The position numbers and the translations under genes were made by a program. A stretch of DNA of 64,000 bases, taken from the NCBI GenBank assembly GCA_945829235.1, contig CALZUA010000011.1, positions 28,640 through 92,639 of the forward strand, given 5' to 3'. This DNA is from an uncultured Clostridia bacterium. Lineage in GTDB: Bacteria > Bacillota > Clostridia > Oscillospirales > Ruminococcaceae. The number at the start of each line of letters is the position of its first letter. The stretch's first letter is position 1. Under the pieces are notes generated by a model. The model was given only the letters and a program-made list of their open reading frames with translations. It was not told where the DNA came from and did not search any database. This document shows positions 15,742-26,144 of the stretch, piece after piece.

Positions 15742-17460
15742 ATGGCGGATATTCAGAAGGCGTATGAGCTTTGGCTCGAAAAGGCAACCGAGGACCCTGA
15801 CCTCAAAACCGAGCTTGTCGGTATCGAGGGCAAAACCGAGGAGATTAACGACCGTTTTTACCGCGAGTTGGAGTTCGGTACGGCGGGACTGCGCGGAGTT
15901 ATCGGAGCGGGCACAAACCGTATGAACGTGTACACCGTTAAAAAGGCTACGCAGGGACTTGCGGAGTACATCATCGAGGGCGGGCTTACCAAGAGCGTTG
16001 CTATCGGCTACGACAGCCGTATCAAGTCAACCTATTTTGCACAGAGTGCGGCTGAGGTTCTCGCGGCAAACGGCATCAAGGTACATATTTATAAGGAGCT
16101 TATGCCGACTCCTATGCTTTCTTGGGCGGTTCGTGCGCTCAAGTGCGGTGCGGGTATTGTTGTCACCGCTTCCCACAACCCTGCGAAATACAACGGCTAC
16201 AAGGTGTACGGCGCGGACGGTTGCCAGATGACCTCCGAGGCGGCGAATGCGGTTCTCGGCAAAATCAACAATATCGACATTTTCTCCGGCGTTAAGTCAA
16301 CCGATTTCAACAAAGCGGTTGCCGACGGAATGGTTGAGTATATCGGCGATGACGTTATCGATGGATACATCGCAAAGGTTCGCGAGCAGGGACTGCACAC
16401 CGACCTTGTTGAAAAGAGCGGACTGAAAGTTGTCTACACCCCGCTCAACGGCACGGGCAACAAGCCTGTCCGCAGAATTTTGAAGGAAATCGGTGTGAAG
16501 GACGTTGTTGTCGTTCCCGAACAGGAGAACCCCGATGGCAACTTCCCGACCTGCCCGTTCCCGAACCCCGAAATCCGCGAGGCGCTGGCTGTCGGACTTA
16601 AGCTCTGTGATGTTGAAAAGCCCGATTTGCTTTTGGCAACCGACCCCGATGCGGACAGAGTGGGAATTGCTGTTCCCGATGGACAGGGCGGCTACGCGCT
16701 GTTTTCGGGCAACGAAACCGGCGCATTGCTTCTCGATTACGTTTGCAAGGAGAGAATTGCCCTCGGCAAAATGCCCAAAAATCCTGTTGCCGTAAAGACG
16801 ATTGTTACCAGCGACATCACCAAGGCAATCAGCAAAAAGTACGGTGTGGAGCTTCGCGAGGTGCTCACGGGCTTCAAATATATCGGTGAACAGGTTGGCT
16901 TGCTCGAGGCGGCAGGCGAGGAAGAGCGCTACATTTTCGGCTTCGAGGAGAGCTACGGCTATCTCGCGGGCGGTTATGTTCGCGACAAGGACGCGGTTGT
17001 GGCTTCGATGCTGATTTGTGAAATGGCGGCGTACTACCGCACCAAGGGAATTTCGCTTTACGAAGCGAGAAAGAACCTCTACGAGGAGTACGGCGTATAC
17101 TTCAACAAGGTTGACAATTTTGTCTGCGAGGGTGCTTCGGGTATGGAGCGTATGAAGGAGATTATGGCGGGACTTCGCGCAAATTCTCCCAAGTCAATCG
17201 GCGGGCTTTCGGTTCTCGCGACAACCGACTATGCGGCAAGCGTGAGAAAAGAAGCAAACGGCGCGGAGAGCGCTGTTACCTTGCCGAAGTCCGATGTTAT
17301 CACGTTTAATCTGGAGAACGATGCGAGCGTTATCATCAGACCGTCCGGTACCGAGCCGAAAATCAAGGCTTATTACACGACTGTCGGCAAAACCGCAGAC
17401 GAAGCAACTGCCCTTCAGCAGAAGCTCTCGGCTGATTTCACAAAAATTCTCGGATTTTAA
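15742..17460 (+). CDS. Phosphoglucomutase/phosphomannomutase (alpha-D-phosphohexomutase)
   Basis: A 572-residue enzyme that interconverts hexose 1- and 6-phosphates for glycogen and cell-envelope precursor synthesis. The phosphoserine loop is VVTASHNPAKYNGYK (about residues 138-152), the metal-binding loop ATDPDADRVG, the sugar-binding loop GFEESYGYL and the C-terminal phosphate-binding loop IRPSGTEPKIKAYY. Length and motifs match the Bacillus PgcA type. The start follows AAAGGAGG by 8 bases. Downstream, rpmE has its own promoter, so this gene is probably monocistronic. Confidence 0.94.
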   Translation: MADIQKAYELWLEKATEDPDLKTELVGIEGKTEEINDRFYRELEFGTAGLRGVIGAGTNRMNVYTVKKATQGLAEYIIEGGLTKSVAIGYDSRIKSTYFAQSAAEVLAANGIKVHIYKELMPTPMLSWAVRALKCGAGIVVTASHNPAKYNGYKVYGADGCQMTSEAANAVLGKINNIDIFSGVKSTDFNKAVADGMVEYIGDDVIDGYIAKVREQGLHTDLVEKSGLKVVYTPLNGTGNKPVRRILKEIGVKDVVVVPEQENPDGNFPTCPFPNPEIREALAVGLKLCDVEKPDLLLATDPDADRVGIAVPDGQGGYALFSGNETGALLLDYVCKERIALGKMPKNPVAVKTIVTSDITKAISKKYGVELREVLTGFKYIGEQVGLLEAAGEEERYIFGFEESYGYLAGGYVRDKDAVVASMLICEMAAYYRTKGISLYEARKNLYEEYGVYFNKVDNFVCEGASGMERMKEIMAGLRANSPKSIGGLSVLATTDYAASVRKEANGAESAVTLPKSDVITFNLENDASVIIRPSGTEPKIKAYYTTVGKTADEATALQQKLSADFTKILGF

Positions 17461-17506
17461 GATGAGGTTTTGTTGAAAATGCCATATCAAAAATTTCAAA
17501 AAACTA

Positions 17507-17535
17507 TTGATTTTTTGAAAAAAGTGTGGTATAAT
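17507..17535 (+). promoter_or_regulatory. Promoter of rpmE
   Basis: TTGATT, 17-bp spacer, TATAAT, 50 bp before the start codon. Confidence 0.75.
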
Positions 17536-17584
17536 TTTATAGTATTTTGTGAATAAGAATATTCCGTTAAACGAGGTGATAATA

Positions 17585-17788
17585 ATGAAAGAGGGAATTC
17601 ATCCCGCATACGAGGCAACCACGATTAAGTGCGCTTGCGGAAACGTAATCGAAACACGTTCCACAAAGGGCGATATCAAGGTTGAAATCTGCTCCAAGTG
17701 CCACCCCTTCTACACCGGTAAGCAGAAGCTGGTTGACAGCGGCGGACGCGTTGACAGATTCAAGAAGCGCTACAATCTCGGCAAGTAA
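17585..17788 (+). CDS. rpmE: Ribosomal protein L31
   Basis: A 67-residue large-subunit protein of the zinc-binding (C+) L31 type: CACG and CSKC supply the four metal ligands, and [24 protein letters not shown] is the family signature. The start is the ATG at 17585 following GAGGTG; an in-frame upstream ATG has no ribosome binding site. It has its own promoter and is followed by a strong terminator, typical of a stand-alone ribosomal gene. The zinc form is usually made under zinc sufficiency; no Zur box was recognised. Confidence 0.96.
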   Translation: MKEGIHPAYEATTIKCACGNVIETRSTKGDIKVEICSKCHPFYTGKQKLVDSGGRVDRFKKRYNLGK

Positions 17789-17855
17789 TTGTCGCGGTGC
17801 GATTTTGGCAGGAAATGTCAAAGCCGTATTGTCGAGCGCAGAAATCTCAGAAACG

Positions 17856-17886
17856 AAACTCACGCATATTTTGTGCGTGAGTTTTT
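17856..17886 (+). terminator. Intrinsic terminator after rpmE
   Basis: AAACTCACGCA, loop, TGCGTGAGTTTTT. It lies between rpmE and the yigZ-like gene, which starts only 24 bases later, so some read-through must feed the latter. Confidence 0.85.
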
Positions 17887-17909
17887 GCTGTGTAAGTTAG
17901 GAGAACGCT

Positions 17910-18530
17910 TTGGAGTACAAAACGATTGCGGGGCGCTGTGAGGCGCGTTTTATTGAGAAAAAATCGGAGTTCATCGGCTATCTCGCGCCTGTTTCGACGG
18001 AGGAAGAGGCGGTGAAATTCGTTGCGGAAATCCGCGCGATGCACCCGAAAGCGCGGCACAACTGCTACGCGTACATACTGCGCGAGAATAACACGGCGCG
18101 CCACTCCGACGACGGCGAACCGCAAGGCACTGCGGGCGCGCCGATTTTCGAGGTTCTGCGCAAGGAGGAGCTGACGGACGTTGCGTGCGTGGTGACAAGG
18201 TATTTCGGCGGGATTTTGCTTGGCGCGGGCGGGCTTACCCGTGCGTATGCCAAAGCCGCTAAGGATGCGGTTTCGGCGGCGCAAATCAAGATTCCTGCCG
18301 AGGCTGTATTGCTGGAAATTTCGCTTGACTACTCGCTTTACGGGCGGCTTGCGGCAATTTTTGCCGAGCTTGGCGCGAAGGTACATTCCGAGGACTTTTC
18401 CGAGCAAGTGAAAATCGCGGTTCACGTCCGCGCGGAGCTTTGCGAGGAGCTGAAAAATCGCTTAACGGACGCGTGTTGCGGGAAAGTCAGCGTTGAGGAA
18501 AAGGGGAAAATGTGGTTCGATTTCGCGTGA
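17910..18530 (+). CDS. YigZ/IMPACT family protein
   Basis: A 206-residue protein. The N-terminal domain holds the UPF0029 signature: KSEFIGYLAPV, HNCYAYILRE, HSDDGEPQGTAGAPIFEVL and VVTRYFGGILLGAGGLTRAY. The C-terminal third is the DUF1949 ferredoxin-like domain. Yeast Yih1 and human IMPACT affect translation control via Gcn1, but the bacterial role is not established. The start is a TTG at 17910 after TAGGAG with 7-base spacing; no ATG fits. No own promoter lies between the rpmE terminator and this start. Confidence 0.9.
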   Translation: MEYKTIAGRCEARFIEKKSEFIGYLAPVSTEEEAVKFVAEIRAMHPKARHNCYAYILRENNTARHSDDGEPQGTAGAPIFEVLRKEELTDVACVVTRYFGGILLGAGGLTRAYAKAAKDAVSAAQIKIPAEAVLLEISLDYSLYGRLAAIFAELGAKVHSEDFSEQVKIAVHVRAELCEELKNRLTDACCGKVSVEEKGKMWFDFA

Positions 18531-18604
18531 TTTTCGGCAACGCAAGCCGCTTGATTGAACGGCATTTTGAGTGCGCGGAAACCGCATTGCAGAGCCGCGC
18601 AAGC

Positions 18605-18706
18605 TGATTTCTCGGCAACTCGATTTGTGGGAGCTTGGTAATCTTTGCCAAACTTGGCGTGAGAGTTGATGAAATGGAAAACGTTATTCGATTTTGCGGA
18701 AAGTAG
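18605..18706 (+). pseudogene. Possible decayed copy of yigZ C-terminal segment
   Basis: The 315-bp gap after yigZ is not blank. From 18632 one frame reads SLVIFAKLGVRVDEMENVIRF and then a stop at 18706, close to RLAAIFAELGAKV in the YigZ C-terminal domain; the DNA matches in the stretch around CTTTGCCAAACTTGGCGTGA versus TTTTGCCGAGCTTGGCGCGA. There is no start codon or ribosome binding site, so it is a relic at most. The rest of the gap shows no gene. Confidence 0.35.
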
Positions 18707-18738
18707 ATAGGTTGATGTTGTTAAAATAAATAAAAATA

Positions 18739-18777
18739 AGCGCCGAAATTTGTACGAAACGCTGAAATTTCGGCGCT
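18739..18777. repeat. 13-bp inverted repeat (terminator-like on minus strand)
   Basis: AGCGCCGAAATTT and its exact complement around a 13-nt loop. Only the minus strand has a T-rich 3' flank, yet no minus-strand gene ends here. It may insulate the dgt operon from antisense transcription. Confidence 0.7.
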
Positions 18778-18845
18778 AAAAAAGGTTTTCAAAGGTCGAA
18801 AATTGTATAAATAAACAGAAGAATTTTTTGAGGGGAGTGGTGAAA

Positions 18846-19859
18846 ATGTTGCCGCGCGAGCAGATTATGGAGAACGAGCGCCTGATTTTAAGCGAATACG
18901 CCTGCCGTGCCGATATGAGCCGCGGGCGCGCCGTGTACGAGAAGCCGTGCGATTTCCGCACCGATTTTATGCGCGACCGCGACAGGATTATTCACTGCAA
19001 CTCCTTTCGCCGCCTAAAGCACAAAACGCAGGTTTTTCTCATTCCGCTCGGCGACCACTACCGCACGCGACTTACCCACACGCTTGAGGTGAGCCAGATT
19101 TCCCGCACCGTGGCAAAAGCGCTCGGGCTGAACGAGGATTTGACGGAAGCAATCGCGCTCGGTCACGACCTCGGTCACACGCCCTTCGGTCACGATGGTG
19201 AACGCGCTCTCAACGGCATTTTGGACGGCGGTTTTGCGCATAATGTTCAAAGCAAGCGCGTAGTTGAGGTTATCGAAAAGGAAGGCAAGGGGCTGAACCT
19301 CACGTTCGAGGTTATCGACGGAATTTTAACCCACACCGGCGCGGCTGTTCCCGCAACGCGAGAGGGTATGGTTGTGCGGTTTTGCGACAAAATTGCCTAT
19401 ATAAATCACGACATTGAGGACGCTATCCGTGGTAGCGTCATCACCCAGAATATGCTCCCCGAACTACCGCTTCGGGTGCTCGGGAAAACCAAAACCGAGC
19501 GTATCACAAGCCTTGTTCGCAGTCTTATCGAGAACAGCGGCGAGGAAATCAAGATGGACGCGGAAACGCAAAGCGCGCACGATGAGCTTCGCGCGTTTAT
19601 GTTTGAGAAGGTGTACAGGGCGGCACCAACGGTTGCCGAAAAGGACAAGGCGGCGTTTATTATCGAGTACCTCTACGGCTATTTTTTGAACAACAAGGAC
19701 AAGCTCCCGCGGCTTTATCTGGAGCTTTCCGAGCGTGACGGGTTGCCGCGAGCTGTCGGTGATTTCATCAGCGGTATGACCGATGAATATGCAATCGACT
19801 ATTTCAGAACCCTTTGCATACCGCGGGGCTGGAATTCGGGTTATATTATGGGAATTTAA
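18846..19859 (+). CDS. dgt: Deoxyguanosinetriphosphate triphosphohydrolase-like HD protein
   Basis: A 337-residue HD-domain phosphohydrolase that converts dNTPs to nucleosides and triphosphate. The metal-binding set is visible: the histidine in RLTHTLEVSQISR, HD in ALGHDLGHTPFGHDGE and the later aspartate in FCDKIAYINHD. The N-terminal FRTDFMRDRDRIIHCNSFRRLKHKTQVF is typical. I start it at the ATG at 18846, 8 bases after GGGGAG, rather than an upstream TTG. It is the first gene of the dgt-dnaG-rpoD operon, an arrangement common in Clostridia that ties nucleotide pools to replication and transcription initiation. Confidence 0.93.
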   Translation: MLPREQIMENERLILSEYACRADMSRGRAVYEKPCDFRTDFMRDRDRIIHCNSFRRLKHKTQVFLIPLGDHYRTRLTHTLEVSQISRTVAKALGLNEDLTEAIALGHDLGHTPFGHDGERALNGILDGGFAHNVQSKRVVEVIEKEGKGLNLTFEVIDGILTHTGAAVPATREGMVVRFCDKIAYINHDIEDAIRGSVITQNMLPELPLRVLGKTKTERITSLVRSLIENSGEEIKMDAETQSAHDELRAFMFEKVYRAAPTVAEKDKAAFIIEYLYGYFLNNKDKLPRLYLELSERDGLPRAVGDFISGMTDEYAIDYFRTLCIPRGWNSGYIMGI

Positions 19860-19870
19860 GAGGTCGTAAA

Positions 19871-21619
19871 ATGGCTTTACCCGAGGGATTTTTGCAGGAG
19901 TTGCGCGACAACAACGACATCATTTCGGTTGCGCAGAGTTATGTTGAACTAAAACATTCGGGCAGTACTTATTCGTGCCGTTGCCCGTTTCACACGGAAA
20001 AAACGCCGTCCTGCCACTTTTACCCGCAAACGCAGAGCTTTTACTGCTTTGGTTGCGGAGCGGGCGGTGACGTGGTTAATTTTATACGATTGATTGAGAG
20101 CCTTGACTATATTGAGGCGGTGCGGTTTTTGGCACAGCGTGCGGGTATGCCGATGCCCGAGGACGCCAACGACCAAAGCGCTCAAAAACGCAGGCGGCTC
20201 TACGAGATGAACCGCGCGGCAGGCAGGTATTTTTTCAAAAATCTGTTTTCACCCGAGGGTAAGGCGGGGCTTGATTATCTCCTTAACCGCGGGCTGTCGA
20301 TTGAAACGATAAAGCGCTTTGGGCTGGGCTTTGCCGAGGACGATTACCACAAGTTGCATTTCTATATGAAAGGACTTGGCTACTCGGATTTCGAGCTTGC
20401 GGACGGCGCTTTGCTTGCTCAAAACAACAACAAAATGTACGACAAATTCCGCAACCGTGTGATGTTCCCGATTGTGGATTTGCGCGGAAATATCGTGGGA
20501 TTCGGCGGGAGAACGCTTTCCGAGGACAAGAAAACACCGAAATATCTCAACTCCGATGAAACGATGGTTTTCAAGAAGCGCGGAATGTTGTTTGCGCTGA
20601 ATTTTGCGAAAAACTCAAAAGCGGATTATTTCATACTCTGCGAGGGTTATATGGACGTGATTTCAATGCACCAAGCGGGCTTTGACAGCGCGGTTGCGTC
20701 GCTTGGAACGTCCTTTACCTCGGAACAGGCAAACCTGATTTCACGAATGGGCAAAAAAGAAGTGATTTTGTCCTACGACAGCGATGAAGCGGGGCAGAAA
20801 GCCGCTTCGCGCGGTATCAACCTTTTCGCTGAAGCGGGAGTGAACGCGCGCGTGCTCAAAATGGACGGCGCGAAGGACCCCGATGAATACATCAAAAAAT
20901 TCGGCGGTGACGCGTTCCGTACACTTATCGAGAACTCGGGAAGCGCGATTGCTTACGAAATGGACAAGCTCGCGAACGGTCTTGACCTGCTCACCGATGA
21001 CGGCAAAAGCGCGTTTATCAAGAAAGCCGTGGCGTTCCTCGCGGGAATCAACAACCAGCTCGACCGCGAGGTGTACATATCGAGAGCGGCGCGGATAAGC
21101 GACATACCTGCCGATACCGTCAGGAGAGCCGTTGACGCGCAGATACGCAAGAACGGTTTTTACGCGAAAAAACGCGAAACCGGCGAGCTTATTCACCCGA
21201 ACAAAAAGGATACTGTAAATCCCGATGCGCTTAAAACGCCGCGTGAGGAGAAGGCAGAGCGTGGTATTATCTGTTTTTTGTTTCACAATCCGGACAAGCT
21301 GGAAAGCGTTGAGAAACGGCTTTCGGGTGAATTTGTTACGGAATTTAATAAAAGCGTTTACAACTTTTTGGCAAAACAGCTAAAAATGGGTTTATCGCCT
21401 GATATTTCTGCGTTTAACGAGGAATTTGACAGCGCGCAAATGGGCAGAATAACGGGTATAGTAAACGATGCCGCCTTTGCCTTTGACGAAGCGGCTTTGA
21501 ATGATTATATAGAGGTGCTTAACAGGTTCAACGAGAAAAAAGAACAAAAAGAAGCGAAAGATATGACAAACGACGAGTTGCTCAAATTTGCGGCAAGTCA
21601 GAAGGAGAAGAAGAAATAA
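19871..21619 (+). CDS. dnaG: DNA primase
   Basis: A 582-residue primase that lays RNA primers at the replication fork. In order: the CHC2 zinc ribbon ([13 protein letters not shown]...[11 protein letters not shown], residues 36-65), the catalytic core with [22 protein letters not shown] TOPRIM motifs (EGYMD and [11 protein letters not shown]), and a C-terminal helical region that would bind the DnaB helicase. The start at 19871 follows AAGAGGT; the open frame extends further upstream into dgt without a site. Its stop codon overlaps the next sigma factor start (TAATG). Confidence 0.96.
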   Translation: MALPEGFLQELRDNNDIISVAQSYVELKHSGSTYSCRCPFHTEKTPSCHFYPQTQSFYCFGCGAGGDVVNFIRLIESLDYIEAVRFLAQRAGMPMPEDANDQSAQKRRRLYEMNRAAGRYFFKNLFSPEGKAGLDYLLNRGLSIETIKRFGLGFAEDDYHKLHFYMKGLGYSDFELADGALLAQNNNKMYDKFRNRVMFPIVDLRGNIVGFGGRTLSEDKKTPKYLNSDETMVFKKRGMLFALNFAKNSKADYFILCEGYMDVISMHQAGFDSAVASLGTSFTSEQANLISRMGKKEVILSYDSDEAGQKAASRGINLFAEAGVNARVLKMDGAKDPDEYIKKFGGDAFRTLIENSGSAIAYEMDKLANGLDLLTDDGKSAFIKKAVAFLAGINNQLDREVYISRAARISDIPADTVRRAVDAQIRKNGFYAKKRETGELIHPNKKDTVNPDALKTPREEKAERGIICFLFHNPDKLESVEKRLSGEFVTEFNKSVYNFLAKQLKMGLSPDISAFNEEFDSAQMGRITGIVNDAAFAFDEAALNDYIEVLNRFNEKKEQKEAKDMTNDELLKFAASQKEKKK

Positions 21620-22704
21620 TGTCCGAACACACACGAGCGTCAGACTCTTTGGAGGAGCTGTTTAAACAGGGTAAGAAGAAGGGAAGCCTTACTGCGAAGG
21701 AAATTACCGACGTGCTTGAGGAGCTTAACTTTGACGCAGATAAAATCAACAATATTTTCGACAGAATAACGGGAATGGATATCAAAATTGTCGATAACTT
21801 TGACGCGGATTTCGATATTGACAGCATTCTCGATTATGCCGACAGGGACGATGACAACCCCGATTCCGATGCGATTTTGGCGGACGATTCCGTCAAACTC
21901 TACCTCAAGGAAATCGGCAGAATCCCGCTCCTCTCAACCGAGGAGGAAATCGACCTCGCCGCGCGTATGGCAACAGGCGATGAGTACGCGAAAAAGCGCC
22001 TTTCCGAGGCAAATCTCAGGCTTGTTGTAAGCATCGCCAAAAAGTACGTCCGCAGAGGTATGCAGTTCCTCGACTTAATTCAGGAGGGCAATGTCGGACT
22101 GATTAAGGCTGTGGAAAAATTCGATTACACCAAGGGATTTAAGTTCTCGACCTACGCAACTTGGTGGATTAGACAGGCAATAACCCGCGCAATCGCCGAC
22201 CAGGCGAGAACCATTCGCATACCCGTTCATATGGTGGAAACAATTTCCAGAGTTAAAAAGGCGGAAACCTTCCTGCTTCACGAGAACGGAAGCGAGCCGA
22301 CTGAGGAGGAAATAGCGCAGTATCTCGGAATGTCCACGGACAAGGTTCGCGAGATTATTCGGCTTGCGCAGGACCCCGTTTCGCTTGAAACGCCTATCGG
22401 TGAGGAAGAGGACAGCCATCTCGGTGATTTTATCCCCGATGATGAAGCGCCCGCGCCTGCCGATGAGGCTTGCAACAGTATGCTCAAGCAGATGTTAAGC
22501 GATGTTCTTGACACGCTCTCCGACAGAGAGCGCAGGGTTATTATACTCAGATTTGGGCTTATCGATGGTCGTCAGAGAACTCTTGAGGAGGTTGGACAGG
22601 AGTTTCAGGTTACCCGCGAGAGAATTCGCCAGATTGAAACCAAGGCTCTCCGCAAGCTTCGTCACCCGTCGCGTAGCCGAAAGCTCCGTGATTTTTTGGA
22701 ATAA
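21619..22704 (+). CDS. rpoD: Primary RNA polymerase sigma factor (RpoD/SigA)
   Basis: A 361-residue sigma-70 factor with all regions: a short region 1.1-like N-terminus ([22 protein letters not shown]), region 1.2 ([17 protein letters not shown]), region 2 with [21 protein letters not shown] and [17 protein letters not shown] for -10 binding, region 3 and region 4.2 with [20 protein letters not shown] for -35 binding. It overlaps the dnaG stop by one base, so the pair is coupled. The -10 and -35 helices agree with the TTGACA/TATAAT promoters seen all over this window. A close paralogue follows at once. Confidence 0.95.
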   Translation: MSEHTRASDSLEELFKQGKKKGSLTAKEITDVLEELNFDADKINNIFDRITGMDIKIVDNFDADFDIDSILDYADRDDDNPDSDAILADDSVKLYLKEIGRIPLLSTEEEIDLAARMATGDEYAKKRLSEANLRLVVSIAKKYVRRGMQFLDLIQEGNVGLIKAVEKFDYTKGFKFSTYATWWIRQAITRAIADQARTIRIPVHMVETISRVKKAETFLLHENGSEPTEEEIAQYLGMSTDKVREIIRLAQDPVSLETPIGEEEDSHLGDFIPDDEAPAPADEACNSMLKQMLSDVLDTLSDRERRVIILRFGLIDGRQRTLEEVGQEFQVTRERIRQIETKALRKLRHPSRSRKLRDFLE

Positions 22705-22744
22705 TAGTTACATATATTGTAGTATCTGATGAAAGGATATGCTG

Positions 22745-23812
22745 ATGAACAATAACGAAAAAAACATCTTCAACGAACTTCTCGAAAAAAGCAAGCAGAC
22801 AGGCACGATGAGTGCCCGTGAGATATACAGCATAATCGATGAAGCCGATATCGATATCGACAAGCTAAACGAGTTTCTCGACCAGAACAACATCAAGGTT
22901 GAAGACGATTTTGCTGTGGAAGAGGATTTGAACAAGGCACTTGAGTACACGGAAGACACCGAGGACAATTATCAAAGCTCCGAACAAGGCGAAGACCCCG
23001 TGAAAATTCACCTCCGTGAAATCGGCAGAATCCCGCTTCTCAAGCCCGAGGAGGAGGTTGAACTCGCGCAGAGAATTGCCGAGGGTGACGATGAAGCGCG
23101 CGAGCGGCTTATTGTCGCGAATATGAGGCTGGTTGTGAGTATCGCGAAGCATTACATCGGGCGCGGAATGCCGCTTCTCGACTTAATTCAGGAGGGGTAC
23201 AGCGGTCTTATCAAGGCTGTTGAGAAATTCGACCACACCAAAGGCTACAAATTCTCAACCTACGCGACTTGGTGGATTAGACAAGCGATAACCCGCGCGA
23301 TTGCCGACCAAGCGAGAACCATTCGCATTCCCGTTCACATGGTTGAAACTATCTCCAAGGTGAAGAAGGCGCAGAATTACCTCTTTCACAAGAACGGTCA
23401 CGAGCCGACTATTGACGAGATTTCCCGCGAGCTTAATATGAGCACTGACAGGGTGCGCGAGATTATCAGGATTGCACAGGACCCCGTTTCGCTTGAAGCG
23501 CCTGTCGGTGAGGAAGAGGACAGCTATCTCGGCGATTTTATTCCCGATGAGGATGTGCCCGCGCCGATTGATTCGGCGATGAAAGCGGTGTTTAAGGACG
23601 AGCTGAACAAGGCGCTGAACACGCTTCCCGAAAGGGAACGCGAGGTGTTGAAGTTCAGGTACGGCGTTGGCTACGACCGCTCGCACACTCTCGAGGAGGT
23701 TGGACGGCAGTTTAAAGTTACTCGGGAGAGAATTCGCCAGATTGAAGCGAAAGCGCTCCGCAAGCTCCGCACGCAGGGCAAGAGCAAGGCGCTCAAGGTG
23801 TTCTTGGACTGA
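22745..23812 (+). CDS. Second primary-type sigma factor (RpoD paralogue)
   Basis: A 355-residue sigma-70 factor, also with every region from a 1.1-like N-terminus ([23 protein letters not shown]) to region 4. Region 2.4 ([23 protein letters not shown]) and the region 4.2 recognition helix ([18 protein letters not shown]) are practically identical to its upstream neighbour, so both should read the same promoters. Differences cluster in the N-terminus, in the acidic stretch before region 1.2 and at the C-terminus ([13 protein letters not shown]). I start it at 22745, 7 bases after AAAGGA; an ATG at 22739 is too close to that site. It is in the same operon, 40 bp downstream, and ends at a strong terminator. 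Confidence 0.92.
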   Translation: MNNNEKNIFNELLEKSKQTGTMSAREIYSIIDEADIDIDKLNEFLDQNNIKVEDDFAVEEDLNKALEYTEDTEDNYQSSEQGEDPVKIHLREIGRIPLLKPEEEVELAQRIAEGDDEARERLIVANMRLVVSIAKHYIGRGMPLLDLIQEGYSGLIKAVEKFDHTKGYKFSTYATWWIRQAITRAIADQARTIRIPVHMVETISKVKKAQNYLFHKNGHEPTIDEISRELNMSTDRVREIIRIAQDPVSLEAPVGEEEDSYLGDFIPDEDVPAPIDSAMKAVFKDELNKALNTLPEREREVLKFRYGVGYDRSHTLEEVGRQFKVTRERIRQIEAKALRKLRTQGKSKALKVFLD

Positions 23813-23845
23813 TTTTTTGACAACGTTGGCTTTTGATAAAATTAA

Positions 23846-23877
23846 CGGGCTGTTGATTTCTCGACAGCCCGCTTTTT
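23846..23877 (+). terminator. Intrinsic terminator of the dgt-dnaG-rpoD operon
   Basis: CGGGCTGT, 10-nt loop, ACAGCCCG, then CTTTTT. On the minus strand the T-run is poor, so it mainly serves the plus-strand operon. Confidence 0.9.
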
Positions 23878-23902
23878 ACGAAAATTTTACGTTAAAATCT
23901 CG

Positions 23903-25789
23903 TTAAACCTTGAGTTTATCAACCATTTCCAGCATAATCTTCGACTGCGATGAAAGCTCCTCGCAAGACGCCGCAGACTGCTGAGCCGTGGACGAGTTGT
24001 TCTGAATAACCTCGCTGATGTCGTTGATGCCCTGAGTTGCCTGATTGAGGTCTTCGGCTTGAGTTGTCGAATCGAAAGCAATTTCCTTGACCAAATCGGA
24101 CGCCTGTTTGGATTTTGCGGTAACGTTGTCGATTGCTCCCGCGGCATCGCGCGCGATAACAATGGACTTTCCGACAGCTTCAAGCGTGCTGTCGATGATT
24201 GCTCTCGTTGAGTTCGCGGACTCGGCGGATTTTGCCGCAAGTGTGCCAACCTCGGTTGCCACAACAGCAAAGCCCTTGCCCGCTTCGCCTGCGCGAGCCG
24301 CTTCGATAGACGCATTGAGCGCGAGAATGTTCGTCTGGAACGCGATGTCCTCGATTGCCTTGATAACCTTGGCGATGTCCTCGGACTTCTTCTCAACAAT
24401 GTCCATAGCATCGATAAGATTTTGCATCTGAACCGTCTGTTCCTGCATAATATTCGCGCAGTCAAGGCTGATTTCGGACGCTGAGCGCGCGTTTTCGGCG
24501 GTTTTGTTGACGTGCTCGCTGATACCCGTAACCGTTGAAGAAAGCTGGTCGATTGTCGCGGACTGGCGCTGAGTGCCCTCGGCAAGAGCCTGCGTGCCGC
24601 TTGCCATCTGCTCGGCACCGAGCGAAACGTTATACGAGGACTGCGAAACGTTCGAGATAATCTCGCCGAGATTTGCGTGGATTTGCTCAAAAGCCTTTTC
24701 GATGGACATAAAATCGCCCTTATACGCAACCGACGGCTGTTTTGTGAAATCGCCCTCAACCATTGATTCAAGCACGCCAACGATGTCCCGAACGTAAGAG
24801 TTCAGCGTCTGCTTGGACTCGATAAGCTCGCCGGCAAGCTGTCCGATTTCATCGCCCGCGAAATTGAACCGCTCGTTTTGCTTGTTCAGCTCGATATTCT
24901 TGATATCCTCGCACTCGGTGAGAAGCGCGGAGATAGGATGTTTAATCGCCTTTTTCAGATAGATAATAAGAATTGCTACGGCAATTCCCGCGAGAACAAG
25001 GCAAACCGCGACGGAAATCAAAATTGTTCTCGAGAGCGCGGAGTTGTAAGAGTCGGCGGAGTAACCTGCGAAATATGCACCGATGATGTTTTCGTTCACG
25101 TCCTTCATCGGCTCGTAGTGAACGAAATACTGCTTGCCGTTAATGTTAGTGCGGTCTTGATAAACCTTGCCGCTCTGAATTGTGCTCCAGACTGCCGCGC
25201 TCATCTTTTGACCGGTGATGCGGTTGCCGGAGTTGTCGAGAATAGTTGTGTTAAAGCGCACATCATTCAGGAAAAGCGAGATTTCGCAGTCGGTCTGCGT
25301 TTTAAGATTATCGACAAAATCTGTCTTTTCAAGGCAGGTTCCTACGAGAAAACGATAGTTACCCATATCCTCGGTCAAATAGGTGAGGATAAGGTCATCG
25401 TCCAACGCGTACATACCCGTGCCGGGCTTTAAATCTGCGGGAAGATTGGCGTTGTCAGTTTTCCAGACAATCTCATCTTTTACGATAAGCGCGAGGAAGT
25501 CGTACTCATCGCGGCGGTCGTTTTCCCACCACGTTTTCATTTGTTCGGTGTCTTGCGTCATACCGTGCGCGGCGATAGTTTTGCTTAAAAATTTCAGCGC
25601 CTCAATCTCGGATTTAATCTCACTTGTGATGGTATCCGTGCCGCTTTTTACCAACGTAAATGTTGTATCACGCAAATTCACCGTGTACATAAACGCGGTA
25701 ACCGTGACGGCAATCGCCACCGTTAAAACAGTAAGTATAGAGCTGATAAATGAAATCTTTACGCCGAGGCTACGCTGTTTTTTAGACAT
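23903..25789 (-). CDS. Methyl-accepting chemotaxis protein with Cache sensor
   Basis: A 628-residue chemoreceptor. Membrane helices lie at about residues 12-34 and 258-282; between them is an extracellular single-Cache-type domain with [18 protein letters not shown] and [18 protein letters not shown] domain follows (about 283-340), then the cytoplasmic signalling hairpin with its CheA/CheW-binding tip [31 protein letters not shown]. The N-terminus ([18 protein letters not shown]) is cationic. The ligand is unknown; sCache domains commonly sense small organic acids or amines. No che or flagellar genes are nearby. The ATG follows GGAGGA by 8 bases and a promoter is present. Confidence 0.93.
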   Translation of the reverse strand: MSKKQRSLGVKISFISSILTVLTVAIAVTVTAFMYTVNLRDTTFTLVKSGTDTITSEIKSEIEALKFLSKTIAAHGMTQDTEQMKTWWENDRRDEYDFLALIVKDEIVWKTDNANLPADLKPGTGMYALDDDLILTYLTEDMGNYRFLVGTCLEKTDFVDNLKTQTDCEISLFLNDVRFNTTILDNSGNRITGQKMSAAVWSTIQSGKVYQDRTNINGKQYFVHYEPMKDVNENIIGAYFAGYSADSYNSALSRTILISVAVCLVLAGIAVAILIIYLKKAIKHPISALLTECEDIKNIELNKQNERFNFAGDEIGQLAGELIESKQTLNSYVRDIVGVLESMVEGDFTKQPSVAYKGDFMSIEKAFEQIHANLGEIISNVSQSSYNVSLGAEQMASGTQALAEGTQRQSATIDQLSSTVTGISEHVNKTAENARSASEISLDCANIMQEQTVQMQNLIDAMDIVEKKSEDIAKVIKAIEDIAFQTNILALNASIEAARAGEAGKGFAVVATEVGTLAAKSAESANSTRAIIDSTLEAVGKSIVIARDAAGAIDNVTAKSKQASDLVKEIAFDSTTQAEDLNQATQGINDISEVIQNNSSTAQQSAASCEELSSQSKIMLEMVDKLKV

Positions 25790-25821
25790 AACATATTTCC
25801 TCCGTTTATTATTATATGGTC

Positions 25822-25850
25822 ATTTTAACATAAATTTTTTAGAAATGCAA
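25822..25850 (-). promoter_or_regulatory. Promoter of the chemoreceptor gene
   Basis: Minus strand: TTGCAT, 17-bp spacer, TAAAAT. Confidence 0.65.
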
Positions 25851-26064
25851 GCCAAAATTGTGAAAATATACTCATTTGTGTAAAAAATCGGCAAATTTAA
25901 CAATTAAATGTAAACGATTACGTCACAATTAACAAAATGTGAATTTTTTATAAAGATGTTGAAAAGTGTACAAAATTTCCCTTGAAAAATTGTGAAAATC
26001 GTATACTTGCCTTTATTTAACGGAGTTTGTTGAAATAATTTTGTGCTAAAAAACAAAAATGCTC
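25851..26064. other. AT-rich intergenic stretch, no gene seen
   Basis: Between the chemoreceptor promoter and the carB promoter there is only AT-rich DNA. I see no open frame with a ribosome binding site, no strong hairpin and no PyrR-type leader or recognisable operator. Confidence 0.6.
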
Positions 26065-26093
26065 TTGAAATCGACAGGAAAATATGGTATTAT
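26065..26093 (+). promoter_or_regulatory. Promoter of carB
   Basis: TTGAAA, 17-bp spacer, TATTAT with upstream TG (extended -10). It lies inside an in-frame extension of the coding region, showing that translation begins later, at 26145. Confidence 0.75.
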
Positions 26094-26144
26094 TATAAAG
26101 ATGTAATAAAATCATACCGTAAAAGTATGGGAATGGAGAAAGAA

